A stretch of DNA of 64,000 bases, taken from positions 89,469,580 to 89,533,579 of the forward strand of contig CM047425.1 in assembly GCA_026168455.1 (NCBI GenBank), written 5' to 3'. Numbering within the stretch: position 1 is the first letter of the stretch; every line of letters begins with the position of its first letter. Made by a program: the position numbers and the translations under genes. Below, one piece after another: positions 25,801 to 40,800 of this stretch. Source of the stretch: Theocolax elegans. Lineage: Eukaryota; Arthropoda; Insecta; Hymenoptera; Cerocephalidae. The notes under the pieces are model-generated. The model had not been told where the DNA came from. It did no database searches and saw nothing but the letters and a program-made list of their open reading frames with translations.

Positions 25801-28800
25801 TTTTCATCGTACCCTTATTTAAGTTTTCCCGAGACTAAATGAATTAACGAGAATTTTACGACGATAACAAACGTGCCCAATTAAAACCGAAAAAATCGCG
25901 TTAAATAAACGAATAGGTGTATGTATGTGTGTATGTATATATAACTCACGCCCCGATAGAGAATTTAACCTCGGTGAATTTAACGTCGGTGATGTGCAGC
26001 AAAAATTTTTAGCTGGTCGGTCGCATATATACGTAGGAGGGGGAGACGCGTCGCCTGCACAAAGTTATGACGCATCATTGATCGCATTGAGAGTAGCTGT
26101 TATGTTATATGGTGTGGGAGGAGGCGAGTATGAATCGACAGTCACGGCCTAGCAATTTGTCTGGTGATTGTTGTCGAGATACAACTAATTTTCTTTTACT
26201 TTTATCCAACTTATATACATGTTATATACATACATAGAGATAGATACGTTCATACATATACACATACTCTGTGAACCCTTCGACTTTTTTTCTGAATTAA
26301 TCAATTCTTTCTTTTTTATACTTTATCAAAAAGAAAAATTGACTTTATATCCGAAACTCGTTTCGTTTTTCTCTTTTATTTTCCTCCGAGTGTGTTAACC
26401 GAGTCGTAAACTGATTTACATGTACATGGACTTGCATTTTAATCGAGTATATGTAAGTTTCAACAAATTTATTCCTTTACAAATCGTTCCGGAACGAGAG
26501 CAAAATCTCACAACTTTCAAATTAAATCGTTAGAAGATATTTTTAAACTTATAAAACTTATTTTTAAATGTATTAATTTAAGAGATTACTCATAGTTCAT
26601 AAGTGAGATTATTTAACGAGTTTAAATGTCTATCTCTCAATTATTGTTTACCATAACGAATAATTTAAAGCAATAAGTCCTCATTTTTTCGAGTAATCCA
26701 ATATACACTTTTTATAAAATATAATGTACGTGTTGATACCGGATAATTAAAGATTTGCATAATCCAATAAAATTGTTTAATAATGGAATTTCTAAAAAAA
26801 AGTAGTTATTGCAAGGGAAACATTAAGCAGTATAAAAATTTCAAATCCCATTAACCACAGCTTTATAAAGTAAACAAAATAAAAAAAAAATTGGTTCGTA
26901 AGTAGCATTAAAAATGAAAGAGTTAATGAATTATTCGTTATAGCTATGTGCTCAAGTTGAACGACCCGTACACGGGCACTATTATCCAGAAAAGTTTCCG
27001 GATCCTCGAGTATAACTTGGCCTTAAAATAAAGCAATCATCAAAATTTTAAATGTGATCTACACCGGAATCGGTTTCGGGGGAGTGAGTAGTCCTTTAAA
27101 AACAAACGGTTGTGTGCACCTGTGCGCCAAATTAAGAGCATGGAGTATAGGCGCCTTCTACATTAGTATGTGCATTCTTAATTAGAGAGGAAAAAAAGGT
27201 ATGGCGTCTAGTGTTGGGCGTGAGCGGGCATTTTTCAAATGCTTCTAGCTTTTCGTCGTTGTCGACAACCAGATGGACGACGAGAAGGCCGGATACAGTG
27301 GGGTTGGCCGAGGAAAAGCGCCAATTTTCCGGTCTGTCTGGCTGCGCGAGGATTAGCGTCGTCGCGGACCGATTGCCTTGTTGTTCGCGTGCTTATGCAC
27401 TTTCGACATTTCGAATTCTCTTAACTTGATGAGTGTTATGACATACTCAGTGATTGTTGCGCTCGTGTAATCTTTCGGATTATGAAATTCTCCTGTATAG
27501 GTACTCAAAGTATCGATTGGATGAATATATTCATTTTAGCTTAAACATTAAAATATTAAAAAGATATTAAGCTCGATATTTCAAATATACCGTGTAATTC
27601 AATACCTATAATGCAAGAGATTTTCTTGTATATTAATTCGTTTTTCTTAAATACATTTTAAATCAAATTTATAGAGAAAAAGTTTGCAATTTTAATTGCT
27701 TTACACATCTTTGAATTACAGAGAGTAAAACTTTGATATGCTCAATTTAGAAGGAAACATTTTTTAGAAAGTTCAATGGTTAATTTCGTATCTGGTTGGA
27801 CCTGTGCCAAAACGTTTTGCGAGGATTCATTGTCAGACTGAAAAAAGTTATCTCTTAACAATTCGTCGTAGATTCGGCAGAGAGCGCGAAAATGTTAAAA
27901 ACGTGGGATCACGGTTATTGGATTTACGATTGACGAAGCCAAGCTGACGTTAAGTGTTGCTGTCCAGAGCATGCGCTAGTTTATATACTTTATAAATATA
28001 TAAAATATGCGATGAATTATTTAATGCTTTAAAAATACAAATTAGACATTACGTTTCAAAGATATTATTATTTTACAATAGGAAACAAAATTTTTATTTA
28101 TTCACTCAATACCTATTAAACATTGCTTAATTATAAATACATGCAGATTAATTATTTAATTAAAAAATTTAATTACTTCTAGGAACCATTTTACTTTACA
28201 ATTTAATTTACTTAATATACAACTACAATAGGAAAAAAATTAAAGCAATTATAATGTAAATGCATGCAATTTCTTTGGGCATATGATAACAAAAAGTTAA
28301 AAAATATATTCCCGATTAAAACAATTAACGAACTTGTCTATATTGATAATTCGACGACAATTAAGTAATTAAAATTTGATGTCAAATACTAGATTAACAA
28401 ATACGACTAGAAATATAACAATAATTCAGTTAAGGTATTATAGAAATTATTCAATCTTGCGTATACACTAATATAATTTTTAAGGTAATTTATAAGGAAA
28501 AGTCACAAGTATACATCGGACGAAAAATGACGAAACTCGAGCATTCGACAGCGTGCATAATTCTAGTTCCTCTCATTTTTTTATCATCGTGGAATGCGCT
28601 TGTCGGAGTTCCCCATTGTTTGCAAATTGTGGAAGAGCTATACGAGAGTAGTCCCGAGAGAAGGATAAAGTAAGAGAGAAAACTCGTTACGGGAGTGCGC
28701 GGCGCGCGCTTCCGGTACAAGTGGGAATCCCGTTGGTCGCGTCGCGCGCTTGCGGTTTCTCGCTCGGATATCCGCCGACGATTGATTTCCATCCATCCCC

Positions 28801-31800
28801 CTAAATACATACACACACACACACACGCGCACATACGTACACAAATATATCGAATCGTTGCGTATTCGTGTTTTTCTTCACCCCGCCTTCCACAGCTCGA
28901 TGAAATCCGAGCAATAACACGCGTGCAAGTAAAACTCCATTATAATTAAACAATCGGCATGGTATTTCAAGAGCGCGCGGGCCGATGACACCCGCTCGGT
29001 AATTTTATAATTAATTTGATTCTCCGGTGCTGTCGCTTTTCATTTGTCCAGCAACGTCGGTGTGTGGGTGTCCATATACTATCTCTATATATACATATAC
29101 CTATCGATCTGTCTTGACATACGTCTCTCTACTCTCCGAAACGTGTGTGTGTGTGCGCGCGCTTGTGCACGGGTGTGTGTGTGTGTGCGCGCGCTTGTGC
29201 ACGGGTGTGTGTGTGTGTGCATGTACGTGCGCAAACGTACGGGAGCAACGGACGGCACGAAGAGGATATAAAACGCGTAAAAGGGAAGGAGAGAAATAGA
29301 GATTCGTCGAGTCAAATTATTCAAGGGCCAAAGGCAATTGCGCTTTCCAATCCTGTGGACGCCGTATGTCGTTTCAAATACCTATACATCGAGTAATATT
29401 AAGTACTTGTTCCGTCAGGGTTTTTGAATATACGTTGCCGGCTCGACGACTGATATTTTACGTGGTTCCTTCGTTTATCAAAAGCTCGGTAGTTTTTATT
29501 TAAATTTCAAACTCGAATTGGATTCAATATTTTTGATAGCTTTTTTTTGCTAATTCAGTTCTTTGATTTTTACATATCGATTCACGCTTTGAACGTTTGA
29601 ACCTTTAACTTTCGAATTTCATTAGCTATTAACTACGTTGCACCACGGTTATGTACGTGTATATTATTTAAATAGAAGTCATCAGTAATTAATGAATTTC
29701 AATTTCATATTACTAAAGCGCATACAACAAATTAATACAATGACATAAATTATTCAATACATATAATAATATGTATTATTAAATTTAAGCAAAAGAATAA
29801 TATTCCACGATTTATTCAAATTATATTACCTGACATGAAATGCATTAATAATTTATACGTTACTCTGTTCATAATCAATGTAATATATAAAATTATGCAA
29901 TATTTAGGACTACTAACTTTTATCTTAATGTTCTATATTGTTATAAATTATTTGATATTATATATTTATAACTATACAGTCATTTGAGTACGGTGAAAAC
30001 AAATAAAATTTTTGTTCTAATATCTGTATTTCAGTTGTTCGTACTGAACTACATTTGGTCAGAGATCAAAACTAAAACTGTAGCGGTTTTGTTATAGTAC
30101 CAATGGGTATTGGAATAAAATTTGTTTTACTGTATTACGAATAGTGTATTGTCCCTGTGACTGACATCAATGTTGACATCGTAATAAAATTATAATAACA
30201 AGCGATTTTCTCATTTATAGACATGTATAGAAAAAGATGAAGCATATTTAGCTTTAGTTGTAGAGACGATATATCGGTAATTCATTTACACGATTTTCGT
30301 CGCACAACACATTCATTTAAATTAACCATTCGTATTGCTACAATAACTCTGGTAAATTATTAATTATATAATAGATGTAGATTATTGTTTTGCGCATTAA
30401 ATGCATCATTCTCGAACAGTATAGGGAAGTATAAATATTTATACATACATCCGCAACAAGTCGAGTCGTGAAAATATATACTCATCATTAACGGAAACAC
30501 AAATAATTTTCCCCAATTGGCTCATCGTCCAAGTTTCCCTCGGTTTCGAAAAAGAAAAGAGCGGACTTCCGCCGAACGGCCGAAACGCGGACGCACGGAC
30601 TGACAATGGTATATAAGACCCTTGATCGAGTTCGCAGCACGCGATCTCAAACGAAAAACGAGAGAGAAAGAGAGGTATAGAGAGAAACCCGCCCGTGCTG
30701 CGTGCTGTCGGTCATTACGACCACGCCTGCGCGTGTTCCGTGTGTGAGTGCGAGAGCCCTCGCAATTTCCATTGATTTTTCGAACCGCTGGCACCCAGAG
30801 AGGGAGCTGCCTTTTTTGCTCCAAGAGTCCTCACAATCGTCTTCGTGACAGGCGTTTAAGGACGCTGAGCACAACGGTGAATACAGGTTACGTTAAATCA
30901 CATTTTTTTCTTATTTCTTTTTTTTTGTTTTTTTTTTATTTTAACACAAAAGGGTTTTGGGCCTTGGATGATTTTTAGATCGAGTTTAAGAATTGGGTGT
31001 TTTTTCTTTTATGTACCAAGCGTTTTCGTTATTCTTTAGTTTAAATTTTTACATTCTCGGGGAAAATAATTTTATTGTTTGCGAGAATAATTGAAACAAA
31101 ACCAGAATGACTCGTACGAACTAACGACGGTAAAACATATATATACACGTCGCTATATGTATCAACGGTATTACAGGATACGTATTTTTAAAGTCGCGGC
31201 AAAGATTTAGTTTAAACCGATATAAATGTCACTGCGGTGAAAAGCGCACACAATTCGATTTCCGTAAACCAGATTTCATTTTCCTCGATTTCATTTATAT
31301 TTTTATAGTCGACTATAAATTACATTTACGATTTACTTTAGATTGTCAAAAATCAATTACTTTTAAAAAAAAGGAAAATAGCAGTTTTGTGGTATCTGTT
31401 TTTTATATGTTACAAAGCTTATTATAAATTAGAAAATTTCTCCTCTTACATGCTTATCTATTTTTTGAAGATGAAGAACTGAGAGTGCAGTAAGATTTTC
31501 AAGCGACAATCCAGAGTTGAAGAAAGATACGATTATTGTTTTTTCCCGACTCTTATCCCAACAGAGTAAGTCGTGTTGCGATTCGAAATTGCGACAAAGA
31601 AGTAACACTACAAATGTTTAAGATATTCTTAGTTATTTGAATGCTATAAGCTTTATCTTTTCAATTTATTAAATAAATAATCGAACGTTTCATTGAATAA
31701 TGTTAATATGTATACGTATTCGTGACATAATTTTTTTAACATGTGTAATGGGCATAAATAAAATAATTTTAATTATTTAATATTATTTAATATTATTCTA

Positions 31801-34800
31801 TTTGTCGTAAGTAAGAATTGATTTAATTAAATATGTTATGACTACATTCAATATTTTTTTATTCAATTAGTTTATGTATATATTTATACAAAGTTTAGAA
31901 TACTAAAAGCTCTATAAAGCAATATGTATGGTTTATAGATGAAGTTGATAAAACACTTTCCTTGTTATGTATATTATACGTAAATTCAACTAAAAATTTC
32001 TCACTTTTGCAATATAAGTTTTTATTTCAAATTTTTAGTAAACTATAACATTTTACTGTGATAGGAACTAATATTATTGTACAAATATGGAGTTTTTATT
32101 TTAATTTTTAAAATAAATATATTTGTTGTCACCTTTGATTTATCATTACATATATTATACAAACATACATATAGTCGTAGGGCTTTGGACGAATATTTAT
32201 TCAATAATGGATTTTAATATATTAAAGTGTTTATGTAAATAGTGCCTTCGAATTTAGGTTCATAAACGATAATAAAACAATTTTAACGAAAAAGATAGAA
32301 GTAATCAACGTTAACGAATAATAATATTCATCATACACATTTAAATGTACAACAAAATATATTGGAATATAATTGCATTACATTTTGTTAATTTATCATT
32401 CTTAACATAATTATATTTAGAAAAATTCTCTTACAATATTTAATTATAAATCTGATTGATTCGTATAATGTGAATGGATCGCGTTTCTGAATTTTGTATA
32501 CAAATCGCAAAATTCTTATTAAATTTCGTTATTTACACATTTGAGGAAAAAAATAAAATATTATATCGTAAATTCCGAAGTGTTTTCCTTTATTGGAAAT
32601 TATAGCTAAAGTTAGGGAGATCTTGCTGGACGTTGATTAGATTCTATTTGGAATGTCCACAAGGATATATTATATTTTAGGTGGAATACTCAATGACGTC
32701 ATTCACCCAAGAATTTCAATCTGCGTTATATACGAAAACTAAGCTGTTCCTTTGAATTCAAGCTCGAATTCTTTTATATACCCTAATATAATATTTTGAG
32801 AAATTATGCGTTATTCAAATGCTTATATGATTCTTTGCAAATAAGTAAAATAGAGTATTTAAAATGATCATAAATATATTTGCGAATAAGAAAATGTGAG
32901 ATAAAAATATTATTATTATAGCTATATTTATATTACGCATATAAAAACACGTACGTAAAAAAATGTCAAAGTTAATCTCAGTAAAAGTATATCCAAGCGT
33001 CAGCGAAACCCTTTCTTCTCGAAACGAAATGAAATTCACAAGCTTAGCCAGTCCTTTCTCTCATACTCTCTGGCAATCAGGCATTGTTTCTGATACGCGC
33101 GGGTCTGTCGATCGCACTCGAAGGCGCCACGGGAGCCAAGAGATTTGCACACGAGAAACACGCGCAACCAGAAGTAAGCTCAATCCTTATAAGGGGGGAG
33201 GAGAAAACGAATGCACCCGTCGATGAGTCTCGGAGCTAAACCCCGTACGTCCCTGTGCTATTGTTCCGGGACTAGCGACGAGACACCCTACCCCCTCCCC
33301 CTCCCCACCGCCCCTTGTTCGGCAGCTGCCTGCTGTTAAAGAATCACGAAACGCGTCTTTCTGTCTCCCTTCTACATGCTAAGCTTCCTCTCCTATATAA
33401 CTCACTATCCGTCTCTCTCTCTCTGTCTCTGTCTCTCTTCTGCTTCTTTCTCGCCTATGTTTTGTTGCGCGAAAGCGCAAAACTTTGCTGCCCGCGGCAC
33501 GTCCGCAACAAGTCGAGTCGTGAAAATATATACTCATCATTAACGGAAACACAAATAATTTTCCCCAATTGGCTCATCGTCCAAGTTTCCCTCGGTTTCG
33601 AAAAAGAAAAGAGCGGACTTCCGCCGAACGGCCGAAACGCGGACGCACGGACTGACAATGGTATAAAGACCCTTGATCGAGTTCGCAGCACGCGATCTCA
33701 AACGAAAAACGAGAGAGAAAGAGAGGTATAGAGAGAAACCCGCCCGTGCTGCGTGCTGTCGGTCATTACGACCACGCCTGCGCGTGTTCCGTGTGTGAGT
33801 GCGAGAGCCCTCGCAATTTCCATTGATTTTTCGAACCGCTGGCACCCAGAGAGGGAGCTGCCTTTTTTGCTCCAAGAGTCCTCACAATCGTCTTCGTGAC
33901 AGGCGTTTAAGGACGCTGAGCACAACGGTGAATACAGGTTACGTTAAATCACATTTTTTTCTTATTTCTTTTTTTTTTGTTTTTTTTTTATTTTAACACA
34001 AAAGGGTTTTGGGCCTTGGATGATTTTTAGATCGAGTTTAAGAATTGGGTTTTTTTTTCTTTTATGTACCAAGCGTTTTCGTTATTCTTTTGTTTAAATT
34101 TTTACATTCTCGGGGAAAATAATTTTATTGTTTGCGAGAATAATTGAAACAAAACCAGAATGACTCGTACGAACTAACGACGGTAAAACATATATATACA
34201 CGTCGCTATATGTATCAACGGTATTACAGGATACGTATTTTTAAAGTCGCGGCAAAGATTTAGTTTAAACCGATATAAATGTCACTGCGGTGAAAAGCGC
34301 ACACAATTCGATTTCCGTAAACCAGATTTCATTTTCCTCGATTTCATTTATATTTTTATAGTCGACTATAAATTACATTTACGATTTACTTTAGATTGTC
34401 AAAAATCAATTACTTTTAAAAAAAAGGAAAATAGCAGTTTTGTGGTATCTGTTTTTTATATGTTACAAAGCTTATTATAAATTAGAAAATTTCTCCTCTT
34501 ACATGCTTATCTATTTTTTGAAGATGAAGAACTGAGAGTGCAGTAAGATTTTCAAGCGACAATCCAGAGTTGAAGAAAGATACGATTATTGTTTTTTCCC
34601 GACTCTTATCCCAACAGAGTAAGTCGTGTTGCGATTCGAAATTGCGACAAGAAGTAACACTACAAATGTTTAAGATATTCTTAGTTATTTGAATGCTATA
34701 AGCTTTATCTTTTCAATTTATTAAATAAATAATCGAACGTTTCATTGAATAATGTTAATATGTATACGTATTCGTGACATAATTTTTTTAACATGTGTAA

Positions 34801-37800
34801 TGGGCATAAATAAAATAATTTTAATTATTTAATATTATTTAATATTATTCTATTTGTCGTAAGTAAGAATTGATTTAATTAAATATGTTATGACTACATT
34901 CAATATTTTTTTATTCAATTAGTTTATGTATATATTTATACAAAGTTTAGAATACTAAAAGCTCTATAAAGCAATATGTATGGTTTATAGATGAAGTTGA
35001 TAAAACACTTTCCTTGTTATGTATATTATACGTAAATTCAACTAAAAATTTCTCACTTTTGCAATATAAGTTTTTATTTCAAATTTTTAGTAAACTATAA
35101 CATTTTACTGTGATAGGAACTAATATTATTGTACAAATATGAGTTTTTATTTTAATTTTTAAAATAAATACATTTGTTGTCACCTTTGATTTATCATTAC
35201 ATATATTATACAAACATACATATAGTCGTAGGGCTTTGGACGAATATTTATTCAGCAAATAATGGATTTTAATATATTAAAGTGTTTATGTAAATAGTGC
35301 CTTCGAATTTAGGTTCATAAACGCATAATAAAACAATTTTAACGAAAAAGATAGAAGTAATCAACGTTAACGAATAATAATATTCATCATACACATTTAA
35401 ATGTACAACAAAATATATTGGAATATAATTGCATTACATTTTGTTAATTTATCATTCTTAACATAATTATATTTAGAAAAATTCTCTTACAATATTTAAT
35501 TATAAATCTGATTGATTCGTATAATGTGAATGGATCGCGTTTCTGAATTTTGTATACAAATCGCAAAATTCTTATTAAATTTCGTTATTTACACATTTGA
35601 GGAAAAAAATAAAATATTATATCGTAAATTCCGAAGTGTTTTCCTTTATTGGAAATTATAGCTAAAGTTAGGGAGATCTTGCTGGACGTTGATTAGATTC
35701 TATTTGGAATGTCCACAAGGATATATTATATTTTAGGTGGAATACTCAATGACGTCATTCACCCAAGAATTTCAATCTGCGTTATATACGAAAACTAAGC
35801 TGTTCCTTTGAATTCAAGCTCGAATTCTTTTATATACCCTAATATAATATTTTGAGAAATTATGCGTTATTCAAATGCTTATATGATTCTTTGCAAATAA
35901 GTAAAATAGAGTATTTAAAATGATCATAAATATATTTGCGAATAAGAAAATGTGAGATAAAAATATTATTATTATAGCTATATTTATATTACGCATATAA
36001 AAACACGTACGTAAAAAAATGTCAAAGTTAATCTCAGTAAAAGTATATCCAAGCGTCAGCGAAACCCTTTCTTCTCGAAACGAAATGAAATTCACAAGCT
36101 TAGCCAGTCCTTTCTCTCATACTCTCTGGCAATCAGGCATTGTTTCTGATACGCGCGGGTCTGTCGATCGCACTCGAAGGCGCCACGGGAGCCAAGAGAT
36201 TTGCACACGAGAAACACGCGCAACCAGAAGTAAGCTCAATCCTTATAAGGGGGGAGGAGAAAACGAATGCACCCGTCGATGAGTCTCGGAGCTAAACCCC
36301 GTACGTCCCTGTGCTATTGTTCCGGGACTAGCGACGAGACACCCTACCCCCTCCCCCTCCCCACCGCCCCTTGTTCGGCAGCTGCCTGCTGTTAAAGAAT
36401 CACGAAACGCGTCTTTCTGTCTCCCTTCTACATGCTAAGCTTCCTCTCCTATATAACTCACTATCCGTCTCTCTCTCTCTCTGTCTCTGTCTCTCTTCTG
36501 CTTCTTTCTCGCCTATGTTTTGTTGCGCGAAAGCGCAAAACTTTGCTGCCCGCGGCACGTCCGTTTCTGGATATTATTGGGAATTTATTTTTGTGGCTTT
36601 ATGGAGACTTTTCTATGAGGGGTGTCGTAATTTTCGGAAATATTGACGTAGGCTAACGTTTGTTACAACCCAACGCTTGAACGTTTCTATTGATCTACAG
36701 CCCAAATCCTCATACTTACGTAGTACATATAATTTAAGAATTGAATAAATTATAATCGATATGAATTTTCTTCGTATTAAAAGAATTAAAAATTTCTTAT
36801 GAAAAATACTTCTATATTTCATGTAAATAAGTATGTTTAATCATTATTATATTGTAAATTTAGATATTAGATATTTTAAATTCACCGCATGTACAGGCAG
36901 TAAAGATATGTAATTTTAGGTTATCGTATATGCTTAATTAAGGTGAGTAATAAAAGTGGATTACCATACTATTAGAATAATAAAATTATGTTCCATTTTT
37001 GACAAATTTTATAAGTTTTCTATCTACCAATTTAGTATCAGCAAGGAGAACCGTATTTAATTGATGATATCAGCTTTTGCACACATAATTATCGATTTTT
37101 AAAACGATTTGACGCGATGATAATTTAATACAAAAATACGGTTTTAAAAAATCTATTGAAAAAGTGCAACGACTATGAAAAAATTTCACAATGTTTATAT
37201 TATATATATTTCTGACACCGAAAAAGTTTAACCAATTTTCTAGCTTAATTGCTCTATACGGATCACATTATAAGCGTTGTAATAAAATCATATTAATTAT
37301 CCTTATAGATCCGATAAATTAAAAATATTAAATTTCTTATTATACAAGATGTAATGTATATAAGAAAGCGCGTACGAGAAGTTATGCTTTGAGAAAAAAC
37401 ATCATTACACGTACACGCAATTTCATACTAATTAATCGAAAGGCAAAGGAGAAAAGTTACCACTAAAATGCACGTTTTATTATTTTCAGATAACGTAAAG
37501 ACCATCCTCTCGTTTATAAACTTTTTTTTTCTTTTGCGCATACTTTATATCTTGGCAAACGCACGTACGCGGGAACATTGATATATCCGCCGTTAAAAAA
37601 TAGTTATCGTGGATTTGCGTATTTTAAGGGTGAAAAAGAAGAAGAAGAAACGATAGGAAAATAAGAGAGGGGGGCAATTGTACTATACTCGCCGGCGAAG
37701 AGCTCTCAGATCGGCACAAGATCTACTGAACAAATTACCCCTCTCCTTCGTTCCATTCCACTTAACTCTTAAAAAGCAAGAAACTCGCCGGTGTTTCATA

Positions 37801-40800
37801 TATGGCCGCGTAAGATTGATGAAGAATAGATTGCACTCGCGCGCGCGCGCGTGTAGAAGAAGGTCGAAAAGCGGCTTTTACGGCCATTCGCAACTATATA
37901 AAATTGAAAATTGTAGGTCGTTATGGGCGAGTGAAAGCCGCACCACAATAAGTCGGTCGCTCCGTGCAAGGCTTTATTCTTCAACTTTTTTTTTTCTTTC
38001 GAAAAATCACGCTGCACACCTGTTTTGCCAAGCGTTTTTTTTTCTATGTACACATACGCACATATCCTCACGGTGGTAGGTATTAATCATGCCCGGTCTT
38101 TTGTACACATATACATATTCAGCGGATAGAAATAGTGAAAGATCAAATATCGAGTAATTTTATTAAGCGGTTTTGAGGACGCATGTATCAATCAGTCAAG
38201 ATTTTTAATATAAAGCTGTGTGAGTATTAAAAAATCAAACCGAAATAATTGTTAGAAGGTACTTGTCTCTTATACTCGTACTGTTCGTTCATACAAGCAG
38301 CAAGTCCACAATTTTACGATAGTAGGTATCAATAACCTACTGAAGAGTACATATTATATGCCTATAATTTATTGTCTTGTTTTATAGGTATAATAAAAAA
38401 ATATGTAATTCGTCACATGGATCAATGGTATAACCTACTGAGTATCAACCCCCCACTCTACGTTAACAGAATTCTACGTACGTATTTCTTTTTATCCCTA
38501 CAAAAATGTCGCTTAAGTATTTTCAGTGTACTGAATTTGTAAGTATATTTTACGGTTATTACCGGTAGATAAACTCCATCATAATAATCTTATATATAAA
38601 ATGTCTCTTAAATGAACCGATTATAATTTTATGCTCATAAAAATGTATAACAGTTTTGCATAGAAAATATGAGAAACTATAATTTATAAAAGTGTAATGT
38701 TTTTTAAAAAAAATAAAGCATTTACTTGGCTTATTCCTTTGATAAATTACAACGTCTTCGGTGAAGAATCGAGATTCGCATCTTTGATATAACGATGCAT
38801 TAAACCATGCACACACACTTGTCAATTAACCCTTGATATTTGTGTGTATGTGTGTGCGTGTGAATTCCATGGTTATCGTTTTGAGGATTATAACACTTTA
38901 TGAATAAAACATATCTAAGTGGTGAAGTCAATTATTAAAAGTTACCGTTTTCTTTTTTTCCCTTTGGTTTCTTTCTGCGGGTGAATCAACGAACCGCGCG
39001 TTCTCACTCGCGCGTATATTTGCATAATGCGCTCTACCGAAATAAGACTGATTTATCTGTCCAGCGTGAAATAAGAAATATTTATCTGGGCAAATGTTTG
39101 GTGTGTACTTTTGCCTGTGTAACGGTGCGGTGGTGGTGGTGGTGGTGGTGCTAGTGGTGGCACTGGCTATTCAATGGTGCAAAGAAAACAGAAACAAATC
39201 AAACTAAGGCTTTCGCTTCGTCAACAATTTCCACTTGGATAGCTCGTGAAAGCCCCGGGTATATACCCGAATATTAGGAGAACAAATAAAGGAACTGGTT
39301 ATATACTCCCAATTCTTTTTCCTCTAAACCGAGAGAGGGGGAGGGAGATAGAGAGAAGCACGAGGATATATACGTAGCTCGGTCGGCCGTCCGCGTTTTG
39401 CATATCGCATATTACGATTCGCGTGAATGTATACACGCGTATGTGTATAAATGGGATGCATATGGTATATACATGCACACAGTGTATCTATGGATGCGCG
39501 CGAGACCACGCGCTACTATGTGCTTTGCTCGCGGGGCACGCGGAAGCAAATCATTTGTGTAATGCAAATCGGTTTGTCCGCGTGCACGTGGCGAACGCTT
39601 CGAGGCATATGCCGGGCTATTCCAGACATCGATAATACACTTTGACGAACGCATACGCGCGTGTGCGTAAGCCCTTTTTTGACTAACTCGTACGTAATTC
39701 GACGTTAATTATTACGGGCTTGGTATACATTCGGTCAAGTATTATTTTTTATACGAATGATTCATCCTTTTGTGAAAAGGGGAATGCGCTCTATTCACAC
39801 ACAACTTCTGCAAATACTGCCTTGTACAACAATAATTTCCTACTGCTAAATTTGTATGATTACGATTACGGCCGTATATACGTGAATTATAATACAACGC
39901 GTATATAAGAATTGAAACGCAGAGAAATATTGTATTGACATTTTAATGAACCTTTCTGTATTTAAATGAACTTTTATCTAAAAGCTGAGATCAATGTAAC
40001 GTTGTTGTAATTATAAATAATTTTTTCAAAATTAATCAACTCTAAATAAGTTTATTAATTTTATACTTTCCTGAATATTTTAACACCTATGAGTATCTTT
40101 TATAAATGGCGAAATATATAAATATTTGGTTACATATTCGTCTCAATATAAATTTGTTATACATACAAGAAATGATTTCTAATGCAACATAATTATACAA
40201 TCTATACGTCTAATAAAATAATATATTACATATATTCGTAAATTCTTGAGGCCGCCGGGTAGAATGATTAAACGATCCTTCTTGTCTGAGAGCTTATCGA
40301 TCCTTATAAACTGGAGCTTATAATAAATGTGTATTTCTTACACATAAATCTGTGTGTAGGAATATATTCAATTCTAACAAACGCCGATTATATAAATAAC
40401 CTTTAATTGATTAAAAATAAGTATAAAATTTGCATGAGTCTCGTAGACAACTTGCTACTTTGAATAAAATTTGAAAATTGATTAAAGCTCACGCGAAATA
40501 TAGAAAAAAAGAATGAACGAAAAGTATAATCGAGCAATGAGATCAATAGAGTAACGGAGAAACGTAGGGAAGTATTTTATTCGCGTCGTGACCGTATCAT
40601 AAACGATAATCGCGCGATTGTGCGTGCCTATTCAAAGAGAAAAGGGCGAAAAAAAGCAATGGAAAAAAAGAAAAAACTAGAAAGCGAGAGCAATGGTAAG
40701 CTCGTAATGGTCTCGCGGCGTTTCGCACGGCCGCATGGAAACAGGTGGTGTAGTCGCTCGCTCGGCTTTAGCCCTCCACCCCCGCGTTATGTGCTTCAAG

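Noticed and set aside
30522..33925. Identical open frames (about 75-111 residues) repeated in both 3.05-kb copies
   Set aside because: They repeat because the DNA is duplicated. The peptides are low-complexity, change C-termini with 1-2 bp indels, and match no family I know.
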